This document shows positions 11,124 to 23,444 of a DNA stretch of 64,000 nucleotides, piece by piece. Source of the DNA: Uloborus plumipes (taxonomy: Eukaryota; Arthropoda; Arachnida; Araneae; Uloboridae); NCBI GenBank assembly GCA_038373865.1, contig JAXGGA010001644.1:1-64000 (forward strand). The letters run 5' to 3'. The translations under genes and the position numbers were made by a program. The number at the start of each line of letters is the position of its first letter. Positions within the stretch are counted from its first letter, which is position 1. A model generated the notes under the pieces. It had not been told where the DNA came from. It worked only from the letters and a program-made list of their open reading frames with translations, and did not search any database.

Positions 11124-14100
11124 CATGAGTTCATTCTCCAATCCCTTCAATTATTGCAGAAATGAAACAAGTGATTTATTTCAAAACTTATACCTCATCC
11201 TAACACATCGACTTCGTATTGCCCCAGCATTTAAAAATTACACAAGACTCTCAAATATGAAACACTGCTGTCATTTCATGTTGTAGTCGCTGAAACGAGC
11301 CTCGAAAGTGAATAAATTTGTATAATGAAGTTTCCAGAGTTGTTCTCTAAAAGATTTATCATTCCTTAAGACGCTGTCCTCTCAGTTGAGGATCCATATC
11401 AGAGCAGTGTCGCTTATCAGGGAGGGGAGATGCCTGCTAATGGGTTTCCGACTTAATCTAAGAATTCGGTAATCACTGCCGTGAAAACAATCTACTTTAT
11501 TTTAATTCTGCTAATGGTGTTGACCTATTTAAATTGGAAACAACTCATTAGTGCGAAGTTGCTTTAAGGTATAAAACGCAGAAAATTTCACGTGCATTGA
11601 TTCGGGTAGATATGCGTCATGTATTGATCTGGGAGGAATCTGCAATGGTCTTGACAGAAGATAACATTGGAATAAATCGCAGCAATATACATATTTTTAA
11701 ATTTGAGTTAACGGTATTCCGAGTGGACTGTATTTTACAAGACTAATTTGCACCATAAAATTTCTTTGCCCGGTAAGTACATTAATCATAACTGCAATAA
11801 TCGTTAAAAGCCAATATAAATTATCAATATTAGGGACCAATACCCTTTTCAAAAGTAGCAATGGTCCTTGTTGGAAACTCTACGAAAAACGAGGCACTGT
11901 ACTTGCAAACCAACGAAATACGAAGTAAATAAAAGGACGCAGGGTATTTATAAAGAGTTGAGTAATTGTAAGGTATCATACAGACGATTTCTCTATACTA
12001 GAAAGCAACTTAACTTGACACTCAACATCACTACGGGAGAAGCCAATAAGAGCTCACAAGCAGTTAGCGATCTCCTCTAATTCGCCAAGTAGGCTGTGAC
12101 GTTTTATCTAGCTCGTTTTTCATAGGCTAACGTCACACTGACGTCACGGTGTTTTTGTCAAGAAAGGTTGCAGTCGAGTATAGTTGATTAAAAGTCAAGG
12201 CTCGGATATGGCATAACAAAAATAAATGATAGAATTTTAGTTAGTTTGTCTCTTTATATATTTGTATAGCTTGAATATACTAAGTTATATGGATTCAAGA
12301 AAGTAGCTGGATGTCAATGAGATAAAACAGCTCAATTTTGAATGCACAAGGCTGATGTCTCATTAGACATATGTAAGTGGATGGATCTTCGTTTTACCTC
12401 TTACAACAGCCATTGACGCGAGACTACAGCGCCTCCTGTAGCATATTTGAGTAGCAAATTTGTTTCTTGATGCAAGAAACTAATTTCGGATTTTAAAAAA
12501 GAAATTCATTTTGGAATATGTTTTAACGTCTGTATTTGCATTTTATTCCCAGAATTTTAAACTGTCTGAATTAATCTGTTTGATAAAAATAGCCGCACGC
12601 ATTGTAGTAATTTTTCACCTGAACTCGATAAATTGCAAAATTAAATATTAAAAAGTATATATTTTTTAAAGACAATGAAATTGAGCCTCTTTCAAGTTAT
12701 TAATACTTATTTCATTAAATGAAATGACGTGGTTACTTAGGTTGTCAAAAAATGCCACAACAAACAATTTTCTCCATGACAATCAAGCTAATTAAAAAAA
12801 CTCGATTACCTTGAATGTTTCCATTCTTTAATCTCCAGGATTATGAAATAAACAATTGTCATATACTCCTCCTGACCGCCCCTTTCAGCCCCGCCCCCAA
12901 ACAGCAGTCAAATTGAAAATGGCGAAATAGAATAGGAAGAAGAAAAGGAATATTTGCTGTTTTGACATCTTTATGTCCAAACTTAAAATGGCTGGGATTA
13001 CAAATGATTTTTTTTCTGCTCTGATGTTTCTTTCTGTTTATGAAAAAGATAATTTATTTTTTCTTTTCTCAGTTTGAATAGTTTTTTAATGAAAACTCCT
13101 CATTTGTTTCTTCCGCTGTATTTTTACAGCGGATCTCGTTTGTTCTTTCTATCTTCTTTTATTAATTCCATTAAGCCTCGACTTAATTGACCGAAGAATG
13201 ACTTTCAGTGAAGTTAATGAAAAATAAAAACTGAATAGATCACAAAGTGGATGGCAAAGAAAGTGGCACAGAACATTGAACCCTGTCATTTCCTCTGGGT
13301 TTTATTATCTTTTTTTTCACTTGTGCTATCTATGTTGGTGAGATGAAACATATGTAATATTTTATTACGTTTTACTGCGTGAGAACAGCTTTTATGTATT
13401 TTTTTAAATTAATAAATTGCAGGAAACGTGCTTTGGTGACTGAAGTAATATCCATAGTTTTTTCTAATGTTAAACAATAATAAATGTGTTTAAAAAAAAC
13501 TCGATTAGCACTTTAGAAACATTTCTTATTTAATTATATTTTTCCCCGGATTTTTAATAATGGAAAATTTTGCACAGTGTTCACTTTTACCTAAAACATT
13601 AGCGTAGAACAAACGCTAAATATTTTTGTACATTCCTAATATTAAAAAAAGAAAAAAACAATGCTTTTAACTGCGAGAAATCACTAAAAATGTAACTAAT
13701 ATTGCATTTATTTATTCATTAAAAATTCAGATACTTTACATAAAACACCAGAACTTTAAACCAATTCTGCTTTTATTAAAATGTTTTGCTGCATGATAAA
13801 TTTTAAAAAACCATGCTAAAACTCAATTTGCTTCCAAACAAAACAAAGATAAAAGGAAAATACCATATTATGATTCAAAATTTAACAAAGATCTCAATAA
13901 CCAGGGGTAAGAGGGGACTTAACATTGAGCAATGATCACAATATCAACAACAGAGTTGAAATTAAAGTTCTATTAAGAGATGAAGTTAAAGTACTATAGT
14001 TTTGGGGATTATGGAAATGAGTGGGGACAAATATTATTACAGTATAATGTTTTCATCTGTATTGCCCTGCAATGTGCCTGAACTACATAAGATTCGCATG

Positions 14101-15959
14101 GTTTTCGGGAATTTGCAACATCTAGAATGTCAGGAAACTGCACTCTTATCTTTAACAATTCCAACAATAAGCGGTGCACATTTTGAGCATTAATACAACA
14201 TAAATAAAAGTAGAAATAATGCATAAGAGCACCAAGGTTATACATTATGGTGTAGAAATCACGTTTATTTTATTTTTTTGATTAATAGTAAGTATTCTAT
14301 CAATAAATCAAACGATATCTATATCGTATTTTCATCATTATAATTATTTCAGTCTTTACTATGTTTATAGTTCAATCAATCATTTTCATAACCGTCTAAA
14401 GTTTTTACTGGACTTTTTCTCTCTATAATTTGATGACGTTGGTACCCATACCACGTCCCAGTGGGTGGTCAATCAAAAGTCGTCTGCAGCCGAGTCATGT
14501 GATCAAGGCGACCACCTACCTTCTCTCACATGACGCATCCTTCATTTTCCCCAACGTGCAAGTTTTCAAGCGCAAGTTTCTCCTCTTCATTTTAGTGCTT
14601 ATGACACTGCGTATGCCATTATGGAGTAGGGAAAAGGTGGAGTGGGCTGGAAAGTGCCAGTTTCAGAAAATAACTTAATTCTACACTTGGCGTTGAAATG
14701 CTTCATAATGCTTTTATGTTGCAAAGGGTGGAACGGTAAATTTTCATCAGCGTGAGAGACGTAAGGAAAAAAAAATGCTTATGTTTTTTTTCCCTTGAAA
14801 TAATCGCTTAGTGGGTGTTCTTCGAAGCTTTTGTTTGCGTTTTTACTGCATTGGATCTTTTGATAGGTTGAATTATAGATTCAGCGTGATCATTGCATCG
14901 AGGTACACTTTGTTAGCAAATATTTTTGGCACTATATTGGCAGTATAATTACATTCCATCGCACACTTTCTTTGCTAAGCTTAAATATTTTTTATTGCTA
15001 CATAAGATATAAAAACGGTGCTTATTTTTCAAAATTAAGATAATTTGTCGAAATAAAACAGTAAACTGAACTTCATATGCATATCGATGAATAAGTAAAT
15101 ACATAAAATCGATGTTTAGTTTTAATATAAATGGTCTGCATTCATCGTTTTAAAAATGCAGATGTTAAAATGCAAATGATGTGAAATCGCGAATAAATAA
15201 AGTACACAAATCTTATTAACTTTTTCTGCTTTTAATTAAATTTAATATGCAAAATTCGTTTTTCCTACATTTATGTAACTTCGAAGATAGAAATACAAAT
15301 ACAGAGGAAAAGAACTATAAGCATAAATTCAGTGAGCATGCAGAACGATATTCACAGATTTAATAAATGGAAAAGCACACCAAAGTAAATATATAAATAT
15401 GCTGGCGATGAGAATGCTACAAAACTAATAATTAATGTAATTTGTGAGGTCTTTTGTCAATATAAGAAGCTCCGATCTTCAATGGTTAGGTAGTATTTAA
15501 TACAGTATTTGATACTTATATACTATATACGTATTGGTATTTCTTTTAAAGAAAGTCCATTTTTTGCTTTAGCATTGTATTTAGGTTTTGAAGGTTCATG
15601 AAATTCAAAATTTCGAACGTGTAAAAAACTTCATCTCAGATCTTGAGCATTACAGGACTTGTCAATAAATTTTCCAATCCGTAGCAACCATGCTACAGCA
15701 AACACGAAATAAAAAAAAAAAAACACTTTTTCAGAAGTGTTTAATGCAGCGACTAAACATTACACATGAATATGTCCAAAACTCTCGCTTTTTCGACAAA
15801 GTAGAATATTTTTCTTCAAGTTTCTTTCTGCGTTTCCTCTTTCGCCCTGCTACCTTTCAAAGAAATTTACTAAAGATATAGATGTATACATAAAATGGCA
15901 AAACCAAGAATGGTCTATAAGAACGTTCACTATTTTCAATAAAACTCGCCTGAAGTTTT
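11124..15959. other. 4.8 kb noncoding stretch
   Basis: I find no exon with a recognisable domain and no tandem array. A GC-richer patch at 14430-14690 contains CACGTCCCAGTGGGTGG and CATGTGATCAAGG and could be regulatory. A short direct repeat of GACGTCACxxTG/TGACGTCAC type lies at 12130-12155. The frames at 11868-12080 and 14430-14678 do not resemble a family I know. Confidence 0.4.
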
Positions 15960-16800
15960 TTTTATGCACAACTTTTATAACCGAGTGTATGTTTTTGTAT
16001 GTGTTTTTGCGCTTGAAGTCCGTAGACGATTTTTCTAAGCTTTTGGATTTTCTGTCGCATGTGAATCTTAAAAATGGCCGTGGTTTTGAAGTTCATAGAT
16101 ATATATTTTGAACGTGCTTTTCCAGTGACATCGTTCTTCCTTCATCGCTTTTTCCCCACGAAGCTGCCAGATCAAGATGTTATTTTACGAGAACTTTTTG
16201 TTTTATTTCTACGAAATATTTATTCTACTTTTACGTTAGACTTCGTTGCATATTTTTCTAGAGATAGTGTCATCCTTGCACTACGTATTATTTGCGTATA
16301 TTTGTGAAATTCCCAACTCTTACACATTAACTTTAGTACAAAATTTCTTACAGTAACTTTAAACATAGTATCTTGGAAATGAAATGAACTGTAATTTTCT
16401 TGTTAACATAACTGTTCGAAATTAGTATTGATATTGAATTTTTCTTAATCAACTTAAAAACCATTTTTACATATGTTTTGGATATTTATATTAATTTATA
16501 TTAATTTTAAAGTTTAATATCCTTTAGTTTTCTAAGTTTTGTATTTCCTATAAAATTTCTATGAGTTTTTCAAACGTTTGGCCGCTTGTTTAAATAGGTA
16601 AGTTTACCAAGCGTGTTTTCGCGCTTAAGCCTGTAGTCAATTTTTCTAAGCTTAAATTATGTGTTGCATACAAATCTCCAGAACAACTTTTTTATGTTTT
16701 ATCATATTTGGCGACATGGATGAATGATGAGTTACTTGATGAAGAGCTCTCCTTTTAGATCACAAGCACCGCGACCAGTCTATCCTTGATAAGTCCCTCA
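15960..16800. repeat. Old tandem duplication, about 612 bp period
   Basis: GCGCTTGAAGTCCGTAG followed by ATTTTTCTAAGCTT at 16009 matches GCGCTTAAGCCTGTAG plus ATTTTTCTAAGCTT at 16621. Only about 80-90 bp is still readily alignable, so this is an older duplication than arrays A-D. Confidence 0.6.
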
Positions 16801-17150
16801 AAAGAGCCCAAAAGCAGAAACGAACCTGAGCTGTTGTCTAACAGGAATGCTCGACCCATAGATCCAGATTGTGGTACCTAAATGTTCAAACCTTTGAACA
16901 GAGTAAAATTCACAGTCACACAGTACGTGTTTTGAGCTGTCATCTGCCTCTAGGTAGGCTCTACATTCTGGATTGTCAGTAACACCCACCAAGTTGAAAT
17001 GCCTATTTAGAGAACTGTGTCTGGTATGGTAGCTCAACGGGAGCATTTCGATCTCCTTCCTACTCATGTCAAGTAGCTCCCTGGATTTCAACCAGGAATG
17101 CCTTTGATTCTGAGCTTTAGCTCGTCTCCGAGAGTTGGAAGTGAAGCCTA
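16798..17150 (-). pseudogene. Non-LTR retrotransposon RNase H tail, remnant
   Basis: The minus-strand frame covers the end of the ORF2 protein of a Jockey-like LINE. LLDMSRKEIEMLPLSYHTRH followed by SSLNRHFNLVGV is the conserved segment after the RNase H domain (family form roughly LxxLSRKxxxxLxGxxTGHxxLNxHL). It is followed by the Cys/His knuckle ECRAYLEADDSSKHVLCDC, in which Tyr replaces the expected second Cys. The piece is only about 117 codons and lacks the endonuclease, reverse transcriptase and RNase H catalytic core. Its 5' side is cut by the MITE at 17151. It is a dead fragment. Family assignment rests on motif recognition, not on a search. Confidence 0.75.
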
Positions 17151-17257
17151 CCCAGGTAGCACAAAAAACGTTCAAACGTTTTATAAACGTTTTTAATCGG
17201 TTGTCACAACGTTAATAATCATTTTACAACCTTTAAAAATGAAGTTTGCTACTTGGG
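17151..17257 (-). mobile_element. CCCAAGTAGCA MITE, copy 1
   Basis: This 107 bp palindrome begins CCCAGGTAGCAC and ends GCTACTTGGG. The interior is made of AACGTT and ACGTTTTATAAACGT words. It truncates the reading frame of the retrotransposon remnant next to it. Copies in the opposite orientation lie at 42207-42314 and 57749-57856. The target duplication is not clear in this copy. Confidence 0.8.
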
Positions 17258-19227
17258 CAACTAACATGCGAATAATTCATAAGCTGATTTTAGTTTTCCT
17301 GACTATATTGTAAGGCTAACAAAGAACAGCTTCGGATCCCTCATACTATATTTGGCGACATACTTGGCTACCATGCAACAAAATTGCGTATGATTTAGTG
17401 CTATCGTGATGTGCTCCCGTAAGAGCCTCATATCACGCTCAGATACGTATTTGAATGGTATGAAATATAGATTTCAATTGGTATATCCAGCACGTAATTG
17501 TCTAAAGAAATGCCACCTAGTCGAATGATTTTTTTTCAGAATGTCTTTAATATAACTTTGAAAGGAGTTGCAGTACCTGTGTTCACGAACAGACTAACAG
17601 TCCAGATCAGATAGGAAGACAGATAAAGAGACACAGAGGAACACACGTTTTATTGGAATATAACTTTTTTCCTGAAAATATCTTTTTCAGTCGAACACGA
17701 TGAAACATAGTCAGTGAAGTTGAGTAATTACGATAAATTATGCTTTTTTTTTCCTCCATGGAAATTTATTCTAATGCTCAAACGTTAATACCATTTCCTT
17801 TAAGCATAAAATGAAAATATTTTTACAAATTACATCCAAAGAAATTACACTGCAATGTTTTTGCGTATCAAAAAGCAAAACAAACAACCATTTCTAATAT
17901 GGACTTAGCAAACTTCTCCTGAGTTATACATCTCAAACATTTTCCTTATTTTTAAAATTCTTTTCAGCCTAAGATTCAAAGCAATGGGAAAGGGTGGGCA
18001 GGGAGGAGTTTAATTTTCCTGCTCTCATCACTCATTCTGTCATCGTTCATCAATTTTCATGCACCCCCCTTTCCTTTATTTTCCTCTGAAGCCATTGTTT
18101 TCCAATTCATTCCTGAGAAATATCTACGTTCGCCTAACGGAAAAGTAAATAACGGGGCGCACGGAAAAATAAAAGTATAAACAAGATGGAAAAAACTTGA
18201 GGAATAAATAAACAAAAGTATGTCCACAAGAGCTTGTGCTTGGAGACGTCTGGCCTTAATACAATGCCCTCGGTTTAATTAATGCGTTTCACTTTTTGAC
18301 GTCTTTGCCAGTTAGCGTTGATTAAAACATCGCCTTCAGGAGAAACTTCCTGTTAAGGTTTTTAGCAATATCGTCATTGTTGGTTGTCACTGGGCTGTCT
18401 TTATTTATTCCCATTCCGCAACTCTACTTTCCTCTTTTTTTTCAGTTAATAGCATGAGTTTATTTAAGGCTGGTGCAAAATGTACGTACGCACTGCAGGG
18501 CGTATTAAGATCGTTATTGAAGTTTGGGTCTTTGACAGTTGCACATATTTTACGGCCGCAGGGGTGGCCAAACTATAACTCTTGAACGGCAGGTGGTTTG
18601 TGAGTTCACATTTCCCCTGCAGATGTTTGGTTTTTGAATGGATAACGGCACTTTTTAGGGAGTAAAATGTGTTACGCTGAGAGAAAACTGGGAGACTTCA
18701 TTACTAAAAAAAAAAATTATTACTATTAAAAGCACCCAGATGAGAGCAGTTACTGCTTGTTTTCTTTCTCACTAATCTTCTTTAGTAATGTTATGCAAAT
18801 AATCGTAATTATAAAACTCCACAAGAGACATTTTTCAAGAAGAAAAAGAGCTTTCAATCAGCATTTTTTAGCAGTAAGAATGGTATTATTTAGCACTTCG
18901 CTTTCATGAACAAAAGTTGATTTGAGAAGCACTACAGAAAATACATTATATTTATTAAGTTTCCACCACTTTCTAAATGGAACTTTTTAGCATTTTTTCG
19001 AATCTTGAATTCACCCCCCCCCCCTTATTTTTCTTGTCTAATGAATGCATTAACATTATTCTAAATAAAGTAATAAATTATAATATTTCTAATGATAAAA
19101 AATGTTTACAATTTTATAGTTAAAGGTCACCTCTCACCTCTTTCTTCTGTTTTAGACATAACATAAATTCTTCTCAATATCAGATAAATCTTGTGAAAGA
19201 TATTTTTGTAGAAGTTAAAGCTTAAGC
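17258..19227. other. Noncoding stretch upstream of the large transposon
   Basis: I see no gene here. At 18558-18622 there is a CAGGGGTGGCCAAAC word and a CCCCTG about 60 bp later, both hAT-like, but the flanks do not match. GC content rises at 18480-18660. A C-run of 11 lies at about 19014-19024. Confidence 0.4.
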
Positions 19228-19254
19228 TACACTGTTAGAAATTTCATCGTGAAA

Positions 19255-19660
19255 AAACGGTGAAGTGACCGGCAGCAGACCGGCCGTCTGATTAACCGTA
19301 GAAACAACGGTTAGGTATGTTAAGTCTCCTTTACGGTTTTGAAACCATTTCATACAAGAACGGTTGAAACACCGTCAATGAGATATTTGACGGTTTTGTA
19401 ACCATTTACGACTATTTTGGTTTAATAACCGTAAATTGGAAATTCTACGGCTTAGTAACCGTTTACAACTATTTTGGTTAAATAACCGTAAATGGCAAAT
19501 TTTATTATTTTGTAACCGTTTACAGCAAAAATGGCTTAAAAACCGTAAATGGGAAATTTTAGAGTTTTGTAACCGTTTACAACTATTATGGTTTAAAAAC
19601 CATACATAGGAAATATTTTGGTTTGAGAAACGTTTGTGATTAGTACGGCCAACAAATTGT
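19255..19660. repeat. Left subterminal AACCGT repeat region
   Basis: AACCGT/ACGGTT words in both orientations are spread over about 400 bp. From 19375 to 19640 they form a regular tandem array: GTAACC(A/G)TTTAC at about 19398, 19456, 19512 and 19570, a period of 56-58 bp, each unit also holding GGTTTAATAACCGTAAAT. The minus-strand frame across it (19375-19692) is a by-product of the repeat. In CACTA elements such regions bind transposase; that role here is inference. Confidence 0.8.
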
Positions 19661-20813
19661 AAATACGAAATAGTATGAGTTTTTCGCCACATGAGAAATA
19701 AATCAAAAATCCATGAATGCTCAGAAAACCCTCATTAAATGTACTTGAGAACTTACCACAAAAAGTAGACCCCCTCCCGTCTCATTGCACTTTGGACTTG
19801 CCGAGATGGCACTACGTTGCAGTACCTAATTCTTTAGTTTTTTTTAAAGCTTTCCAACATTGTCCCAGCATATCTTTAACAATAATAGAAAAATTAAAAT
19901 GTAAGAAAGTATTAAGTTATTGGAGGGCTCAAAATAAACCTTAACCAAGTCCATAAAAAGCTTCTTTGTGCTGCACAGATTTAAAGTTAATAATGAAGTT
20001 GCCTCCCAACACTTTTAAAATTTAGAAAAAAAAAACCTGAACTACAGTTTCATTACTTATTGCATTTCAAGTTTTACACAGTTAGAGCATGCTATTAAAT
20101 TTGGCAAATAATGAGATACAGGTCCTTAGGAATAGGCAATTTTTCAGTGTTTCTTTTAATAAAGCAGGAGTATGTTTCATTCATTCATATTTTTACTTTT
20201 GATTGTTTATTCCTTTAGTTGTATTGGGATTGTTTATTCCTCCTCCAATAGCTGACTTGCCTTAAATCTGTATTTGATCATTATAATTAACATATGATTC
20301 ATTTTTTACCTTTGAAAGTCATAATGAAAACCTTTTACTAGTATACTATTCAAAAACCTGAACTATTAGAATTCAACAGGAATTGAATAAATTTTGCAGC
20401 ACGTGTAGTATTCATTTCACTTTTCTTCCCCGTCGAGTAAATAATCTACATGTACATCAAAGAGCATTCATACTTTGTTACAGAGTGCGATTAAACACTT
20501 AAAATTACTTAAAACACACTAATGATACTGAAACTTAATGTGGATATCTCATTTATTTAAGATTTGACACAACAGAAAAAAATATTTACAAATTTTAAAC
20601 ACAAAGTCTGTAGAAAGTTTTTTCATCCAGTGTTATGACAAAAACCAGAAAAAGTGGCAAAAAGTTATGATTATTGTGCAGAAAAGTTTTTAGCATACTT
20701 TTAACCCTTTGAACTGTACAATGAAATATAGTTAAAAGTATTACAATGATTTGTTGCGCATGTCGTTGACTCAACTGTCAAATAGGTTGATTTTTTTAAG
20801 GAAATTAAAATTT

Positions 20814-20898
20814 TTATGTGAACTCATTATGATGAACTTTTTTTCCAATTCTTCTTTCGGCCTTTGACCCAGATGCCAGGTTTATCCCCACAAAGCAC
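20814..20898 (-). CDS. Exon c (terminal) of transposon gene (85 nt)
   Basis: The acceptor TTTCTGTTTCAG on the minus strand is strong. With the AG carried over from exon b the frame reads RCFVGINLASGSKAERR and on to a TAA at 20814-20816. The segment ends in a basic tail. TTTATT words (AATAAA on the minus strand) lie downstream near 20550, a possible poly(A) signal. Confidence 0.6.
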
Positions 20899-23444
20899 CT
20901 GAAACAGAAATTGAAATCAAAACACAAACTTAATAAACAGTATTTTAGAATTGTAAAATCAGCCAATATAACAGCAAAATCACTTTTTATTTATAAATGT
21001 TGAAATACACTTTGCAGTTTCTCATAATACAATTTTACTTTTTACACTAAATAATTCTAGTAGAAATGTTCAGAAATGTAGTTGTGTGACTGGCAACATT
21101 AAAAGGCTCTTCACTCCAGATTCTTTCTCTTACTTCTTTCTCTTCCTATAAGCCAGGTCACTTCTTCATTCACACATTGAAGTGTGTGCAATTGAGAAAA
21201 AACTAAGTGGTTATCTGTGCTACAGCAAAACAATTTAACAATACAGTAAACTAACTAAATTAGTTCTTTTTAAAGGAAGAGGATAGAACCCCACACAACA
21301 GTTTGAGTAGAGCTAGGTTGCTAATTACTTCTGGAGTAACTCCGGAAAACGCTAATGAATAGGTAACTCCATGAAATAAATAGCTCTTATACTTCTGAAA
21401 CACACATACTTCTTCAGTTGACGAGATCTACATATGTTACCTAATAGAAATGTAGTTGGGACTCTTACCAATTTCCTCATTGGGCGAAGGGATTTTTATT
21501 GTAATATAGGGTAACGGCATCAGTAAACATTAGGGTGACCCAAAACAAAAAGTGAAGATTAATATTTTTTGTGGCATACCCTCTTATTTTTTTCCCTTCA
21601 TGTCAAAACACTTGTAAAAAAAAAGTTTCATGCATTTTGAACAATGGCAACCTGTACCAACTTAAGTCTAAAAGTGTAAAACAGCTATTGCGTAGTATTA
21701 GGCTGAATTGATTTTTTTTTCTTTGGAAATTCAAAATTTCAAGTTAATAAAAAGTTACCCCTATAGCCCTCCCAAATGTACTGCAAAAACATTTATACAA
21801 ATTTAAAAATATTTAGGTATCCCACACAAGGTCTACATTTTCTCATTTTCATCTAAAAATCTATTTTTTTCTTTAAATTTTTTTTGCAAAAAAAAAAAAA
21901 AAAAGCAAAAATAAATTTCTAACCTATCAAGTTGAAAACTATTTGCGATAAGGCAGGTAATTAATGTTATACAAAAGCTTTGCTCTCATGCAGTATGCAA
22001 GTCTCCCAAATAGTGCCAGAAAGTGTTGCCAACTTAGCCCTTTCGAGGCTAGATCTAACCCTTTTACAGCTCATTCAGCCCGAAAAAAGAAGTTTAGCCC
22101 TTAGCCCCAAATCTAGACTTCAATATGTCTCAAAAACTCATCTCACATAATCGGTTCAGCCCCTTGCTGTTGAAATTAACAAAATCTAACCCCGGCCTCT
22201 TTTTTTAAACATGATTTAGAGCTCCATTCATTTTAACGAGTTGGCAACACTGGCCAGAAACATGAATTTTTGCAAGATTAACTCATGTTTTAATTTTAAC
22301 TATGTTGTTGTTTTGTTATCTAATTGCATTATTATTAATAACAAATAAGTAAATAAGAAAAAAAAGATTATTTTTGTTGAGAAAGGGATGCTTACACTAC
22401 TACTTTACACTGAAAATGGTTCCTTAAACTCTCGATCAAGTACTAACATATTTTGTTTTGTATCTGTTTTAAATTTTCATTATCACGTTTCAAATTTCAG
22501 TAAAGTTTCTCAAGACCTCCTTATCTCGAAATATTTTTCCATCCAGTGAAATTAGAGAGAGACAAGTTTGACTGTACTAGTTAAGATTTATGAAAAATCC
22601 TAATGGAGAACTTTATAAATGGCAAACAATATGTAGAAGTAATAATAGTCACTGCAGAAAAAATGTGTATTGACTTCAGATAAAAAAATGCTTTGTTGAA
22701 CCACAAAATCACCCTCTACAATATTATTCAATAATTTATTCACTTCAAATAAAATCCATTCTTGCAATTAGATTGATAATAGCAAAAAGAGATTATTGCT
22801 ACCTCATTTTAAATTTTTGCTTAAATTTTTATTTCTTTATCTTGTTCTTAAATGAAGCTTGACTAAAAACTTTAAGGTTTCTTATTTTCATATTAGAACA
22901 GAATGAAACAAACTAGAGAAATACAACAAAAATAATAAAATATAAATAGTACCTGAGGAAAAATTCCAAAGTGCAGGCAAATTCCAACACAGCAAACCAA
23001 GAAGCAACCACGGCTGTGACGTCTTTGATGGATGAGTTGACAGGGATGCCATCAATAGTCAGCATGAACTCCTCACATTCTTAATGGAAGTCCTTTTTTT
23101 GAAAAAATATATACATTAAATACAAAAAGATAAAAAAATGTAGGCATTTTTAATATTTTTTAACTTTCCATTTTTATAAAACTCCAAAATTTTGAAGATG
23201 AACGAACAAAAATAGGCATAAAGAGCAATTTAACGTTCAGAAAAAACGTCCGACAAAATTTCCATTAGCTTTACAATTATTCATTAACACTCATCATGGT
23301 CATGGGGGGAAGGGCAGTGCATGCTCGGGTAATTGTTTTAAACCAATAATAACTAAAAACAACCACAAATTGATTACATACCTTTTCCAACAAGACACTG
23401 ATGCTTGGGCAAGTGAGGGGATGGACACCGTGAGGATTGAAGAC
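20814..23444 (-). CDS. Transposon-borne spliced gene, C-terminal three exons
   Basis: Three minus-strand exons, 23382-23444, 22953-23079 and 20814-20898, each have canonical splice signals and join in one frame with no stop until TAA at 20814. Total length is 275 nt, leaving 91 codons including the stop after a 2-nt phase offset. The product includes HQCLVGKECEEFMLTIDG, then AVVASWFAVLEFACTLEFFL, then RCFVGINLASGSKAERR. The last part resembles the C-terminus of a large group of uncharacterised animal proteins, often transposon-associated and some with SAM domains, in which a segment like LEFIQR...GINP..GTKA recurs. I recall that family from memory only and its function is unassigned. The 5' exons are not resolved. 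It lies inside the 19230-26587 element, so it is probably element-encoded rather than a host gene. Confidence 0.6.
22023..22252. mobile_element. hAT-type MITE nested in the large transposon
   Basis: This 230 bp element begins GTGTTGCCAACT (the usual leading CA is missing) and ends AGTTGGCAACACTG. It is flanked by perfect 8-bp duplications GCCAGAAA (22015-22022 and 22253-22260). The interior repeats AGCCC and TCTAACCC words. It lies in the 2 kb intron between exons c and b of the transposon gene, so it need not have disrupted that gene. Confidence 0.85.
22953..23079 (-). CDS. Exon b of transposon gene (127 nt)
   Basis: The acceptor is CTTCCATTAAG just before AATGTGAGG. Using the AG 13 nt further upstream instead would bring the TAA of that same acceptor into frame. 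The donor is CCTCAG followed by GTACTATT. The product, with IDGIPVNSSIKDVTAVVASW followed by a hydrophobic helix, is open throughout. Confidence 0.6.
23382..23444 (-). CDS. Exon a of transposon gene (63 nt)
   Basis: On the minus strand TTTTCTTACAG precedes the exon and GTATGTAATC follows GGAAAAG, giving strong acceptor and donor sites. Read with a 2-nt incoming phase it has no stop and gives CPSPHLPKHQCLVGK at its end. Its last G completes the first codon of exon b (GAA). Confidence 0.6.

Noticed and set aside
18558..18622. hAT-like ends CAGGGGTGGCCAAAC and CCCCTG
   Set aside because: The element would be only 65 bp, the ends are not inverse complements beyond six bases, and flanks do not match.
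19375..19692. 105-codon minus-strand frame with repeated SCKRLQN-like motif
   Set aside because: It is the translation of the 57-bp subterminal repeats of the large transposon.
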